Source of the DNA: Saxidomus purpurata | Taxonomy: Eukaryota > Mollusca > Bivalvia > Venerida > Veneridae | DNA length: 64,000 nt | Assembly: GCA_022818135.1 (NCBI GenBank) | Contig: JAFMSR010000015.1 | Location: 22,256,706 to 22,320,705 of the forward strand | Reading direction: 5' to 3' | Shown: piece after piece, positions 33,831 to 45,943 of the stretch | Layout: each line of letters opens with the position of its first letter | How positions within the stretch are numbered: the first letter of the stretch is position 1 | Made by a program: the position numbers and the translations under genes | The notes under the pieces: model-generated | What the model was told of the DNA's origin: nothing | Databases searched by the model: none | What the model saw: only the letters and a program-made list of their open reading frames with translations

Positions 33831-35200
33831 CTATTCGAAGAATAAGGAGACTATTGCACTCGCCCCAGCGTCGGCGTCGGCGTCGGCGTCGGCGTTGGTT
33901 AAAGTTTTTCATAAAGTCAAATATCTTGAATACTATCAAAGGTATTGACTTGAAACTCAAACTATATGTTTACCATCAACATCTTCACCTGAGGAAACAA
34001 TCCCCATAACTCTGTTTTGATTTTTGACAGATTTATATCCCTTTTTAACTTAGAAATTTTGGTTAAAGTTTTTTATAAATTCAAATATCTTGAATACTAT
34101 CAAAGGTATTGACTTGAAACTCAAAGTATGTGTCTACCATCAACATCTACACCTGAGGAAACAATCCCCATAACTCTGTTTTGATTTTTGACAGATTGAT
34201 GCCCCTTTTTAACTTAGAATTTTTGGTTAAAGTTTTTTTTTAAATTCAAATATCTTGAATACTATCAAAGGTATTGACTTGAAACTCAAAGTATGTGTCT
34301 ACCATCAACATATACACCTGAGGAAACAATTCCCATAACTCTGTTTTGATTTTTGACAGATTGATGCCCCTTTTTAACTTAGAAGTTTTGGTATTTTGTT
34401 TTTGTAAATTCAAATATCTTGAATACTATATAAGGTATTGACTTGAAACTCAAAGTATGTGTCTACCATCAACATTATACACATGAGGAAACAATTCCCA
34501 TAACTCTGTTTTGATTTGACAGATTTATGCCCCTTTTTAACTTAGAAGTTTTGGTATTTTTTTTTTGTAAATTCAAATATCTTGAATACTATATAAGGTA
34601 TTGACTTGAAACTCAAAATATATGTTTACCATCAACATCTACACATGAGGAAACAATCCCCATAACTCTGTTTTGATTTTTGATAGATTTGTGTCCCTTT
34701 TTAATTTTGAATGTTTTGTTAAAGATAGAATACTATCGAACATATTTACTGTCAACATCTAAACCAATGTTTTTGATTTTTGACATATTTATGCCCTTTT
34801 TAACTTAGAATTTTGTCACAGTTTTTCCAGACTAAAATGGAAATACTCAAAATGGCTTTCTTTTGAAATCTCATAGAATAATTATGCAGCATGAAGCGGT
34901 CATGCTTTTTTAATTCTATACATATCAATTTTGAAAAGTTACAAAATTATTCATGATCAAATATACAAGGTCATGTATTTCTTTGAAATTATCCCCCCCA
35001 TCCTCCCTCCAGTTGGCTTGCAGAATCCAGAGTAAGGCCTTGAATGCAATGTACATTTACAAAGGTCTTTGAACAAGTTTCATATCTTTGACCTTAATTC
35101 TTATAGACAATTACACAATACTCCTGTTTTAGACAAAAACCCCATTTTACCAACAAGCTTTCGAATAGTCGAGCGTGCTGTCATGTGACAGCTCTTGTTA
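33831..35200 (+). mobile_element. Family A Helentron-like element, copy 1
   Basis: The 5' end TTTAGCTCGACTATTCGAAG is mirrored by CTTTCGAATAGTCGAGC at 35158-35174. (GGCGTC)n lies at 33867-33894. Six core repeats of ~170-180 bp follow ('caaatatcttgaatactatcaaaggtattgacttgaaactc', 'accatcaacatctacacctgaggaaacaa'). The 3' hairpin GCTGTCATGTGACAGC is followed by TCTTGTTA. Arg-rich open frames at the 5' end simply translate the GGCGTC repeat. It is inserted in a family E unit between 'cacttagagtt' and 'ggtaatagaatcctg'. Confidence 0.9.
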
Positions 35201-35519
35201 GGTAATAGAATCCTGTATATATGCATACATTTGTGTCCGAATTGTAACTTTGTCATGCAAAACTTGATTCAAAATAACTTTGCACAAATGTTCAGCACAT
35301 CAAGACAATGTGTTGTCTGCAGGAACTATGTCCCTACCTCAAAAGTCAATGTCATACTTCGTGTTTAAAAGTAATGGAATACTGTATGCATGGTAACTCT
35401 GTCATGCATGGAAGGATTTTAAAATTACATAGCACATTTATTTAGCACATGGAGAGGACACAGACAGTTAGACACCTCTTTCGGGGACATTTGTCACTTG
35501 TTAGGGACAGCTCTTGTTT

Positions 35520-36702
35520 GTTATGTTAAATTATGTTATCTAGACATATCTTCTCTGATTTAGCTACACACATCACCAGTCCTAAGCATTTAAAGCCATG
35601 CTTCTATATATTGAAGATGTTGACAGATACTGAGCCTTTCATCGAAAATTACATCTAATTCTTTTATCAAAAACTGTCGTTTCTTATATATGCAAAATTC
35701 GGTTTTGTCTATATTCAGCGACAAAATCTATGTTTTCCTGTAATTTGTCTCCAAAACCTTTGGATTATATTCCGTTCTGTAGATTGTACCTATATCAGCA
35801 ACTTTTACTTTCTGGCTTGTGACCTTAAGGATTATGTCACTCTGGTAAATGTTGCAGATTAGTGAGATAACACTGATCCCTATAGCAATCTCATGTATGT
35901 CTTTCAAGGGTCATCTTAGTAGCTTCTCAAACAACACACAGCTTCTCTTTCTGATATAATCCAAAGTTGACCTTTGATACCAAGATTGTGTAGTTTAACA
36001 AGAAGCCTATCTCTCTATACAATGTCGAATGTCCTCTCCATATAAATATATACTGCAGCAGTAATACAATACAGTTATTGTTCAAACCAGATGCAATGTA
36101 CTAATGCCCTGAACTAGTCGCTGCAAGGTCTGTGTGGTACCTCTGCTCTCTCTTAAATCATCTTGAGCTGTGTCAAGAAAATTATGATGTTCAGCGAATG
36201 AGAACAATATAGAATTTACAATTGTTCCGTGCATTTACCTAGGACACTGGGCAGATTAATTGAGGGTCTATATAAGCCTGTCTTATAATATGTCTCCTTG
36301 TCTGGCTTCTGTAGGAATTTCACGTATGCACTTTTTCAGGATTTGTGAAGTGGTGATAGCTACTAACAAAGTTACATTGCTTTTTCAGATCAGATATGTG
36401 ATAATATTGTCTTGGCCAGCTGTTGTTTCATTTTCAAGTTTCTGTAGTGATGCTTCAACTTCTTCTGTTTACGAACTTTAATTTTTCTTTCTGTTTGCGT
36501 GCCTTTATTTCCTATATATTAAGCTCAATATTTGTCATGAATTCATCATTAACTCTTTCCTTTGCTATGTCTTTGTGTCTTTAAGTATTCCATTTTTTCC
36601 TTTTCCATCACACTTGACTGCCATGTTTGTTTAGTACTGGTAATACATCTTTTCTCCATCTGACTGACTATATGATGTAAGCCTGTGAAGTGTAAACCAC
36701 TT
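35520..36702 (-). pseudogene. LINE reverse transcriptase pseudogene, central part
   Basis: On the minus strand, translation in shifting frames gives ordered RT landmarks: EVEASLQKLENETTAGQDNI (~36400-36460), YRPSINLPSVLGKCTEQL (~36225-36285), QDDLRESRGTTQTLQRLVQ (~36115-36175), a motif-A region followed by VKLHNLGIKGQLW (~35958-36003) and NIDKTEFCIYKKRQFL (~35680-35720). This order is that of I/Jockey-like non-LTR reverse transcriptases. In-frame stops and frameshifts are frequent. The segment is cut at both sides by younger insertions. Confidence 0.75.
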
Positions 36703-37930
36703 TTTAGCTCGACTATTCGAAGAATAAGGAGGCTATTGCACTCGCTCCGGCGTCGGTGTCGGCGTTGGTTAAAGTTTTTTATAAAGTCAAATATCTTGAA
36801 TACTATCAAAGGTATTGACTTGAAACTCAAACTATATGTTTACCATCAACATCTACACCTGAGGAAACAATCCCCATAACTCTGTTTTGATTTTTGACAG
36901 ATTTATGCCCCTTTTTAACTTAGAATTTTTGGTTAAAGTTTTTTATAAATTCAAATATCTTGAATACTATCAAAGGTATTGACTTGAAACTCAAAGTATG
37001 TGTCTACAATCAACATCTACACCTGAGGAAACAATCCCCATAACTCGTTCGGATTTTTGACCGATTTATGCCCCTTTTTAACTTTGAATTTTTGGTAAAA
37101 GTTTTTTATCAATTCAAATATCTTGAATGCTATATAAGGTATTGACTTGAAACTCAAAATATATGTTTACCATCAACATCTACACCTGAGGAAACAATCC
37201 CCATAACTCTGTTTTGATTTTTGACAGATTTATATCCCTTTTTAACTTAGAATTTTTGGTAAAAGATTTAATAAAGTCAAATATCTTGAATACTATCAAA
37301 AGTATTGACTTGAAACTCAAAGTATATGTCAACCATCAACATCTTCACCTGAAGAAACAATCCCCATAACTCAGTTTTATTTTTTGATAGATTTATGTCC
37401 CTTTTTAACTTTGAATTTTTTGTTAAAGATAGAATACTATCGAACGTATTGACTTGAAACTTAAAATGTATGTTTACTGTCAACATCTTCACCAATGTTT
37501 TTGATTTTTGACATATTTATGCCCCTTTTTAACTTAGAATTCTGTCACAGTTTTTATCAGACTAATATGGAAATACTCAAAATGGCTTTCTTTTGAAATC
37601 TCATAGAATAATTATGCAGCATGCAGCGGTCATGCTTTTTTAATTCTATACATATCAAATTTGAAAAGTTACAAAATTATTCATGATCAAATATACAAGG
37701 TCATGTATTTCTTTGAAATTATCCCCCCATCCTCCCTCCAGTTGGCTTGCAGAATCCAGAGTAAGGCTTTGAATGTAATGTACATTTACAAAGGTCTTTG
37801 AACAAGTTCCATATCTTTGACCTTAATTCTTATAGACAATTACACAATACTCCTGTTCTTAGACAAAAACCCCATTTTACCAACAAGCTTTCGAATAGTC
37901 GAGCGTGCTGTCATGTGATAGCTCTTGTTA
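36703..37930 (+). mobile_element. Family A Helentron-like element, copy 2
   Basis: It has the same layout as copy 1: TTTTTAGCTCGACTATTCGAAG, GGCGTCGGTGTCGGCG, about five core repeats, then 'agactaatatggaaatactcaaaatggc', CCCCCCATCCTCCCTCC, CTTTCGAATAGTCGAGC, and the 3' hairpin GCTGTCATGTGATAGC followed by TCTTGTTA. It splits the LINE between its linker (37931-38140) and RT (35520-36702). Confidence 0.9.
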
Positions 37931-38140
37931 GTGTTTGCACTTATCTATAGAGTTGCACAATATATCAACCAAGTCAGATGTATCCGTTTCGAAAAAAACA
38001 ATCTCATAATGTTGTTTTTTTCCTTAATTTCTGCAGCAAGTCTGGTGTTCTCCGTCACTCACAGCGCGTTTTTGCATTATTCAGTCTTGTTTTAGCCTCT
38101 TTTAGATTTTCATTTACCCATGTTGTTTTTTTCATTTGTT
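37931..38140 (-). pseudogene. LINE ORF2 pseudogene, linker before RT
   Basis: On the minus strand it reads TWVNENLKEAKTRLNNAKTR near 38070-38130, resembling the segment that joins the endonuclease and RT domains in non-LTR elements. No endonuclease was found further upstream, so the element appears truncated there. Confidence 0.45.
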
Positions 38141-39024
38141 TACATTGAATGCATGTATTTAATGGCAAATTTGTTACAAAGGGCAGTCACTCTTTCAAAA
38201 ATTTAGTTTCAAAGCTAAAACTTATGAGCATTCCAATGTAAACTCAAAGCAAGCACACTATTTTTAATCACATCTATGCAGTGAATCTTACACTAAATAG
38301 TTTTTGTAGATGATCATACACCTGATGTCATGGAGAATCACTCTAGTTATACGTTGCCCAATACAGTTTATGTATTGTCATTCGAAATTTTCTAATTCCA
38401 AAAAATTCAGTAAATCATAATTCAATAGTTAAGTATTAATAATACTCACATTTAGGGAGAATATGATCAAAAATTGTATGTTAGAATTAGAAACATTTGA
38501 ATTGTTGAACTGTCTGTAACATTTCATATTTACATTGCATAACATATATTTTTGTACAACTGTTGTTTAAATAGCTTCAAAACTGTCCCAAACATGTCAA
38601 GATTAAGACAAATATAATTAATTTAACATATAGAATTTTTTAATTATTATGCATGTTTGCTATAAATAATTTAAAGAACGGAAAAAGAAAATAAGTATTC
38701 TGCAAAAAAGTAAAAAAATTGGTCTTATTCTACCAAAAATTCATAATATTTTATCAAAAATATAAACTATATCATAAGACATATGCCCATAAATTTTGAT
38801 ATAGTAATGATAGTTAGTAACATTTAAATACATTTAAAAACCAAATTATGCAATACTTGTTAGCACTTGTGTGTGACAGGGTATTTTTAAAAAAACGCCA
38901 GCGGCCATCTTGGATAATAGAGTTTCCCAAATGGGAACTTTTGGGAACTACAACATACATAGAACTTTGTATGAATTTTGTCCGGGTTCAGTCTATTTTG
39001 TGGGTCAACAGCATTGACTAGTAC
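38141..39024. other. No recognisable gene
   Basis: Very AT-rich, apparently unique sequence without clear repeats or exons. Confidence 0.4.
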
Positions 39025-39350
39025 ACTAAAACGTTTTTTAAACTAAAATTAAAAGTAATATAATCATAATGTAAAATACATAAGTTAAATAAGGCAATAT
39101 CACCTTGAGCATATTATACATTCCAAAATTATACAGCCCATAATTAGCCTTAAAATCATACAGAAAATTTCTGTCTGTCTCTTGCTATCAGTTGTGTCTG
39201 TTTTAGGGACCCTCCGTTCTTACGTTGTTAGAGGTGCACGTGTTTCTCGTTCTTCTGCATACTTATGTTATTACTGAATACTGATATAAAATAATACCTT
39301 TTATGTGTAACAATTATTTTGAAAATAACATCAACCTGTTTAAAGGAAAA
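39025..39350 (+). repeat. Duplicated block A, copy 1
   Basis: The sequence from 'aaactaaaattaaaagtaatataatcataatg' to 'caacctgtttaaaggaaaa' recurs at about 41868-42215 in direct orientation, with scattered substitutions and small indels. Confidence 0.85.
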
Positions 39351-39499
39351 TGATATCTTCCATTTCACCATGTTTGATAACCGACAATGTTTCCATCTTT
39401 TTTATTTGAACTTAAAATTCGACATCATGAATATATATCTGTATTTTGTTCTCGGAAGAATCAAACACATTTATCGAATTGGTACAAATAAGATTGTAA

Positions 39500-40048
39500 C
39501 GATAATTTCACAGACCTGATGTCCAGCCGCAGACAACTTATAGTCATGTACATGTATATAGTAAGTCTCAAGGTCCGGGCGTCCATTATAAAGTTCTATA
39601 TTCACTCTACATACTATTAGTAAGTTCCTCCGTGCTTAATTTATAAAATGGTTGATTTTTTTTCAGTTTGGACCGTACCAGTTAGTTGCTTACAGGATGG
39701 ACATTGACAACACACTCGGATACAGAGATATAGCTGATCATGATCTGCACTGGTCACAGAGGCAAAATCACTTTCCACCAACAGGGTAAGGGATAAATTA
39801 TGGTTTATTACTCACATGGAATCCTCTGATGTGCGTGTAAAATAGTTTTTATCCCCCGCAAAAGGCGGATGGATATTGTTTTGGCATTGTCCGTCAGCCA
39901 GCCCCTGTCCGTATGTCCGTCAGTCAGCCCCTGTCCGTATGTCCATCAGAAGGTTTAGGGTTAGGGTGATTACAGTGGTCATTTACTATTCTTTGCTTTA
40001 GAGCTTAGTGGTAGCCACTATTTCGAAAAATACAATGGAAAATAATCG
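39500..40048 (+). repeat. Duplicated block B, copy 1
   Basis: From TTTCACAGACCTGATGTCCAG through the candidate exon and the start of a family G element to 'aaaatacaatggaaaat' this matches 49094-49645. It includes the left end of family G (CCCCCGCAAAAGGCGG) and a TTTAGGGTTAGGGT motif. The family G element is cut short after 40048 by a GTAGCA repeat. Confidence 0.9.
39667..39785 (+). other. Candidate coding exon, open copy
   Basis: It is preceded by a T-rich tract and CAG and followed by GTAAGG. The 119 bases are open in one frame, reading FGPYQLVAYRMDIDNTLGYR and then DIADHDLHWSQRQNHFPPTG. The DHDLHWSQRQNH part matches the cassette pattern of the 16.3-19.4 kb array. The copy at 49258 has a one-base deletion. 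Protein family and partner exons are unknown. Confidence 0.4.
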
Positions 40049-40049
40049 G

Positions 40050-40190
40050 TAGGAAGTTAGCAATAGCGGTAGTGAACAGTAGCAGAGAGAAGTAGCAAAA
40101 TTATAAAAGTTGGCAGTAGCAGTAGCTGAGCAGTAGCAGTAGCACAACAGAAGAACAACAGTAGCAGTAGGTTAGCAGTAGCAGTATTAT
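40050..40190 (+). repeat. Imperfect (GTAGCA)n repeat
   Basis: Many copies of GTAGCAGTAGC with interruptions. It begins where the family G element of block B breaks off. Confidence 0.8.
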
Positions 40191-40619
40191 ATAATTAGAG
40201 CAATCAAGCAATTATGAAAACACACGTGCATCTTCATATTTGAATATTGACAGTTTGTAATTTTATATGGAACTCAAAATTATATTTTATTCGATATCAA
40301 CCTGAAAAAGTAATCCATGTATAATCCAATCAAAATACTCGAACAGCCCCGGGATTTAGAGTTTTTTTTCATCTATCTATGTTCATATATGCTTAACAAA
40401 ACCATAAACATACACAGAAGTATCAGTGGCGGCACTACGCAATATCGGACACTTAATAAATGATACAAAATTTAGATTTTAACGATTTGGAAAGAAAACG
40501 TTTAAGCCTTCATCTTGATTCTTTACTTTAAAAAAATGTGAGTTGTGTGCGTTTACACTTTCATAAAAAAGACATTTGTCAAGATCGGCTGTTATTTTAT
40601 TCTTGTTCAAGCACATAAC

Positions 40620-40872
40620 TACAGCCCATGGTCGAGTGACTAGAGTCACTGACTTGAAATCTTTGTTACCTCTCCCTGTTCTGACACTGATTGAGGGTTA
40701 TGGGTTCGAGCCCTCCTACCGACCATGTCTCTTTATGTGAGGAAGTTGGCAGTTTCGCACGGAGGATCGGAATCTAGTACTGGTTCTTCCTAGGAACGAT
40801 GGTCAGATAAACTGCCCGCCGGTAAATAACTAACTGTTGAAAACGACCGTTAAACCTCGAACAAACAAACAC
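40620..40872 (+). mobile_element. tRNA-derived SINE, near full length
   Basis: 'TGGTCGAGTGActagag' (A box) and 'ATGGGTTCGAGCCC' (B box) head a body reading 'ccgaccatgtctctttatgtgaggaagttggcag', 'tctagtactggttcttcctagg', 'agataaactgcccgccgg' and 'gttaaacctcgAACAAACAAACAC' (simple tail). The same family is at 17937-18160 (minus) and 21862-22085. Confidence 0.85.
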
Positions 40873-41204
40873 AATTTCTTTAAGCATTGGCCAGAACCAG
40901 TTCATAATTTAGTCTTCAGCGCTATGTTAATAAAAGGCAGAAAGTTACTTTTAAAAAATCAATTTTTGACAATAATTCGACATCATATTTCTTATAATAA
41001 ATAAATTCGAATATACATGAGTTGTACATGTGCAAAGTTGTTTATGGGTCTCGTGAAACACAAGAGACACTTTTCCAAAGTTTACGAGGTTTACCAAAAT
41101 ATGAGCATGAAATTTGTAACATGATATCAACAGAACGTACAGTTCAGACTTGTTACTGATACTAGTATCTTAGGAAACAGCAACTTTTCATTGACTATTA
41201 CAAT

Positions 41205-41690
41205 GATTATAATTGAAGAAGTATAAGTTACATAACCCTATCATGTATTTTGACTGGATCATTGCCTTTTCCGAACATAGAAAGTTTCACACACAATATC
41301 TTTTTGTAACAGTGAACTCATTGCACCCAAATTTAGTGTATAGGAAGTATTTACGAATATCTTTGATTGGATTGTGTTTTTTAGGCTCTTTAGTTCTAAG
41401 TCACTGTTACTTCAAATAGAAAAACCGTAATATATTAAATATATCATTAGTTGACATATACAGTATGACCAACATTTGTAAGTAGTTAGTATTTAAGGAG
41501 ATCTTTAATGGGGCTCCTGGGTTCAAGGTCACTGTAGCTAAAAATAGAAAATAGTAATATATTCAATATCTTTAGTTGCAATTGAATTAATGTAACTAAA
41601 TGATTAAGTGTGTAATACATATGAATAAAGACTTTTATTGGGATTGTGTTTAGGGTTCATGGGGTCAAGGTCAAGAGATCCGCCGTTTGC
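41205..41690 (+). mobile_element. Family C Helentron-like fragment
   Basis: 'aagttacataaccctatcatgtattttgactgg', 'agaaagtttcacacacaatatc' and 'ttagtgtataggaagtatttacgaatatc' match the core of the 32143-33380 element. Both ends are missing. The short open frame at its start is repeat sequence. Confidence 0.75.
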
Positions 41691-41867
41691 ACCTTACCTA
41701 GTATTCCTTCTTAGAGGCAGGATAAGACTCAGTGAATTAGCTTGATGTTGGTGCCTGATATCTAGCATTGTGTTGCTTGGGACTTTTTATGTATATTCTG
41801 TTGCCACTTTTGCCACTACATAGCCAAAGCCCAAAATGTTGTCAAAATAAAATACGTACTACACAAA

Positions 41868-42215
41868 AACGTTTATTAAACTAAAATTAAAAATAATATA
41901 ATTATAATGCAAAATAAATAGATTAAATAAAGCAATATCACCTTGAGCACATTATACATTTCAAAATTATACAGCCCATTTAATTATTAGCCTTAAAATT
42001 ATGCAGATATTTTCTGTCTGTCTCTTGCTATCAGTTGTGTCTGTTTTATCATTGTTTGTTCCTTTGGTCCGTCCGTTCTTATGTCGTTAGAGATGCACGT
42101 GTTTCTCGTTTAGCTGCATACTAGTTTTATTACAGAATACTGATATAAGATAATACCTTTTATGTCTTAGATTTCTTTTGAAAACAACATCAACCTGTTT
42201 AAAGGAAAACGATTT
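41868..42215 (+). repeat. Duplicated block A, copy 2
   Basis: Direct copy of 39025-39350, slightly longer through small insertions. In copy 1, block A is followed by block B after ~150 bp. Here, block B' follows only after ~6.9 kb filled largely with mobile elements. Confidence 0.85.
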
Positions 42216-42375
42216 ATTCTATGTTTTTCGGTGGTTTATCAAAATATAACAGTGAATTATATTCCGAATTGGCGTAATTTTTGCGATGCTTTTTGATGAC
42301 GTTTCATGCGATTTTCGACATTTTATTGAAATAAACTCATCAAAAATAGAGTTTGAGACATAAAATAAACAGAAA

Positions 42376-42533
42376 AATTGTTGGTTTCGATGTCATATCA
42401 CGATAATTTCACTCGTGAACACCAAAAGTAGTTATTTTCACTCGTTGCTGCGCCACTTTTGAAAATGCATTTGTATAACTTTTGGTGCCAATTCGGTGAA
42501 ATTATGACGTGATCTTACACCGAAACAACAATT
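42376..42533. mobile_element. Short palindromic MITE, ~158 bp
   Basis: The left arm AATTGTTGGTTTCGATGTCA... (42376-42412) pairs with the right arm ...TACACCGAAACAACAATT (to 42533), and an inner pair ACCAAAAG / CTTTTGGT is also inverted. No coding capacity. Confidence 0.75.
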
Positions 42534-43018
42534 ATCCTCTATATACAGTTAACTATAAATTACTTTATCATGTAAACAAAAGAATAATGAATTTATCAAG
42601 TAAATTTCGATTAAACAAAAGTGAGTTTGAAAACGGAAGCAATTAATGATAAATAGAAATGGCAACTTCTCGCCAACTTCTACGGCCATGGACCTATACT
42701 TACGACGGCTTAATTACACATCAATCATATTTAGAAATAATCTACTTATTAATGAAGTGATTTTTACGATGTCTTAAAAGAAGTCAGCACCATATTCTAA
42801 AGAAAACAAATTAATATGAGTAGTTAGAAAAAACGGACCTGTAGGGCTCTCAGTATTTATCTTCGTAATCAGTTTGAAAACAGTTGATGAAAAAACGGGC
42901 TAACAAAAGTTTTAATGAAAATGTTGAAAAGGGTTGCCATAATACTGAAAGAGCAAATGAACTGAGAAAATATGCTTTGAAATGCTAACGTACTTCTACA
43001 ACTGAAAGTACGGGCAGT

Positions 43019-44269
43019 TTTTAGCTCGACTATTCGAAGAATAAGGAAGCTATTGCACTCGCCACGGCGTCGGCGTCTGCGTTAATTAAAGTTTTTTATA
43101 AAGGCAAATATCTTGAATATTATCAAAGGTATTGACTTGAAACTCAAAATATATCTATACCATCAACATCTACACTTGAGGAAACAATCCCCATAACTCT
43201 GTTTTGATTTTTGACAGATTTATGCCCCTTTTTAACTTATAACTTTTGGTTAAAGTTATTTATAAAGTCAAAAATCTTTAATACTTTCAAAGGTATTGAC
43301 TTGAAACTCAAAATATATCTTTACTATCAACATCTACACCTGGGGAAACAATCCCCTTAACTCTGTTTTAATTTTTGACATATTTATGCCCCTTTTTAAC
43401 TTAGAACTTTTGGTTAAAGTTTTTTATAAAGTCAAATATCTTGAATACTATCAAAGGTATTGACTTTAAACTCAAAATATATCTTTACTATCAACATCTA
43501 CACCTGGGGAAACAATCCCCATAACTCTGTTTTGATTTTTGACAGATTTATGCCCCTTTTTAACTTAGAACTTTTGGTTAAAGATTTTTATAAAGTCAAA
43601 TATCTTGAATTCTGTCAAAGGTATTGACTTGAAACTCAAAATATATCTTTACCATCATTATCTACACCTAAGGAAACAGTCCCCATAATTCTGTTTGGAT
43701 TTTTTTTTACAGATTTATGTCCCTTTTCAACTTTTTAGTTAAAGATTTTTATAAAGTCTAATATCTTGAATACTATCGAACATATTGACTTGAAACTTAA
43801 AATATATTTACTATCAACATCTTCACCACTGTTTTTGATTTTTAACATATTTATCAATGTTTATGCCCCTTTTTAACTTAGAATTTTTTCACAGTTTTTA
43901 CCAGACTGAAATACTCGAAATGGCTTATTTTTGAAATGTCATGAAATGATTTTGCAGCATGCAGCAGTTATGCTTTTTTAATTTTATGCATATCAATTTT
44001 GAAATGTTACAAAGTTATTCACGATCAAATATACAAGGTCATGTATTTCTTTGAAATTATCCCCCCTTTCTCCCTCCAGTTGGCTTACAGAATCCAGGGT
44101 AAGGCTTTGAACGTAATATACAGAGGTCTTTCAACAAGTTTCATATTTTTAACCTTAATTCTTGTAGACAATTACACAAAACACCAGTCCTGTTCTTATA
44201 CAAAAAAACAACATTTTACTGACAAGCTTTCGAATAGTCGAGCGTGCTGTCATGAGACAGCTCTTGTTA
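43019..44269 (+). mobile_element. Family A Helentron-like element, copy 3
   Basis: TTTAGCTCGACTATTCGAAG, GGCGTCGGCGTCTGCG, about five core repeats, then CTTTCGAATAGTCGAGC, hairpin GCTGTCATGAGACAGC and TCTTGTTA. It differs from copies 1 and 2 by core-repeat count and substitutions. The frame at 43999-44298 is repeat sequence. Confidence 0.9.
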
Positions 44270-44952
44270 TCAATTTATTCCCCTACTTTTCCGGGTAATA
44301 GTATATATCAATCATTAAAAAAATCAATTGAGAACGATGCTATTGTTTACACAAAATGATTTCTTTTTATGAAACACGGAAATAATTCTCGTAGCCTTAA
44401 AAGTGTCGTCATAGTACCAAATAATGATACATATGAAGATACAAAAAATATGAAAAAAGCGACGCGATTGTTTTCTTTCTTCTGACATGATGTATATAGA
44501 TCTGTAAAATATAAATGAATATCTATTAATTTCAACATTATATCTTATTTTAACTAAAAGTTTAAAATTCTTATAAAACAATTTTTGTAGAATACCTTAA
44601 AGTGACATTATGCGCATCTTACTGTTGGTGACAGTTTTGTAAAAGCAATGTGTTAAACTAATGATAATGCCGCATTAGTATTTGAAGTTGCTGCTTTAGA
44701 AATAAAAAAATGGACAAATAAAATAATAGTTCCTTCCTTGGCAGTGGTATCCCTTGTGTTATTAGTGTTGTTTCTGGTAAAGATTTTGGCAGTGGAAGGG
44801 AAGCAACTCATGCATCATGATACAGTTATTTATCTCTTAAATTAACTCTCCCAGTTAAAATGGGAAAAGTAATATTTGGAAAGTTATTATTTCGTACTAG
44901 TAGCAGATAGAGTTTGGTGTATCGGGTTGAAAGCTATTATTTCTTCTACCCT
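44270..44952. other. No recognisable gene
   Basis: Unique AT-rich spacer between two Helentron-like elements. Minus-strand frames at 44324-44581 show no supporting signal. Confidence 0.4.
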
Positions 44953-45943
44953 TTTTAGCTCGACTTTTCTGTGAAAAGGGGAGCTATCCTACTCGCCCCG
45001 GCGTCGGCGTCGGCGTCTGCGTCGGCGTCGGCGTCACACCTTGGTTAAGTTTTTCGTACCACCCCACTTTATTTCAAAAGTATTAGAGGTATGGCTTTGA
45101 AACTTACCATACTTGTTTACCATCATAACCTCCATCTACAGACAAGAGTACATAACTCTGTCAAGATTTTTGACAGAATTATGGCCCTTTTTTGACTTAG
45201 AAAGTGTATTGAGCTTGGTTAAGTTTTTCGTACCACCTCACTTTATTTCAAAACCATTGGAGGTATTGCTTTGAAACTAACCATACTTGTTTACCATCAT
45301 GACCTTCATCAACAGACAAGAGTACATATTTCTGTCAAGATTTTTGACAGAATTATCCCCTTTTTATCTTAGAAAATACATTGAATATGGGTAAAATCCA
45401 CTTATTGCCTTAACCCTTTGAGATATTGCTTTGAAACTTTGAATGCTTGTTTACATCATTACCCCCATCTGTAGGCAAGAGAAGGTAACTCTGTCATGGA
45501 TTTGTTTTAAAAATTAAGGCCCTTTATCAACTTAGAATCTTGGTTAAGTTTTTCGTACCAGTCCACTTTTGACTAAACTGTTCGAGATATTACTTTGAAA
45601 GTTGGAATACTTGTTTACCATCATGATCCCAAAACATGGGCAGGAGAAGGTAATTCTGTCAAGGATTTTATATGAATTATGGCCCTTTTTGACTTAGAAA
45701 CTCGGGTCCACTTGTTGACTTAACCATTTGAGATATTACTTTGAAAGTTAGAGTACTTATGAACCATCATGAGACCTATCTGTAAGCAAGAGAATATAAC
45801 TCTGTGAAAATGTTTCTTGATTTGTACTTAGAAATTCTTAGTTAAAGTAGTTAAAGTCTTGTGTGCCCTTAACTGTCAAAGTTTTGTTTTATTGGCAAGC
45901 ACTAAAAAAGTCGAGCGCGCTGTCCTACTGACAGCTCTTGTTA
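44953..45943 (+). mobile_element. Family B Helentron-like element, full copy
   Basis: TTTTAGCTCGACTTTTCTG with GAAAAGGGGAGCTATCC forms the 5' subterminal structure. GGCGTCGGCGTCTGCGTCGG is at 44999-45032. Core repeats carry 'accatttgagatattgctttgaaa' and 'ccatcatgacctccatctacagacaagag'. The 3' part has AAAAAAGTCGAGC (inverse of the 5' GCTCGACTTTTC), hairpin GCTGTCCTACTGACAGC and TCTTGTTA. Confidence 0.9.

Larger units (their letters stand above)
32016..35519 (+). mobile_element. Family E Helentron-like element hosting two insertions
   Basis: It starts TTTTTAGGCCTCGAAGGGTGGC, then (TCCG/TCTG)n. The core is ~190-bp tandem repeats with 'tgtccggactgtaactttgtcatgcattgaagg', 'aacttggcacaaatg', 'agcacatcaagac' and 'cctcaaaggtcaaggtcacac'. 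The end is 'gacacctctttcggggacatttgtc...GGGACAGCTCTTGTTT'. Family C (32143-33380) and family A (33831-35200) elements interrupt it; each interruption rejoins within one core unit. The whole lies inside the LINE. Confidence 0.8.

Noticed and set aside
33545..34009. 154-codon plus-strand frame with an Arg run
   Set aside because: It crosses the junction of a family E core repeat and the (GGCGTC)n block of a family A element; the Arg run is the simple repeat.
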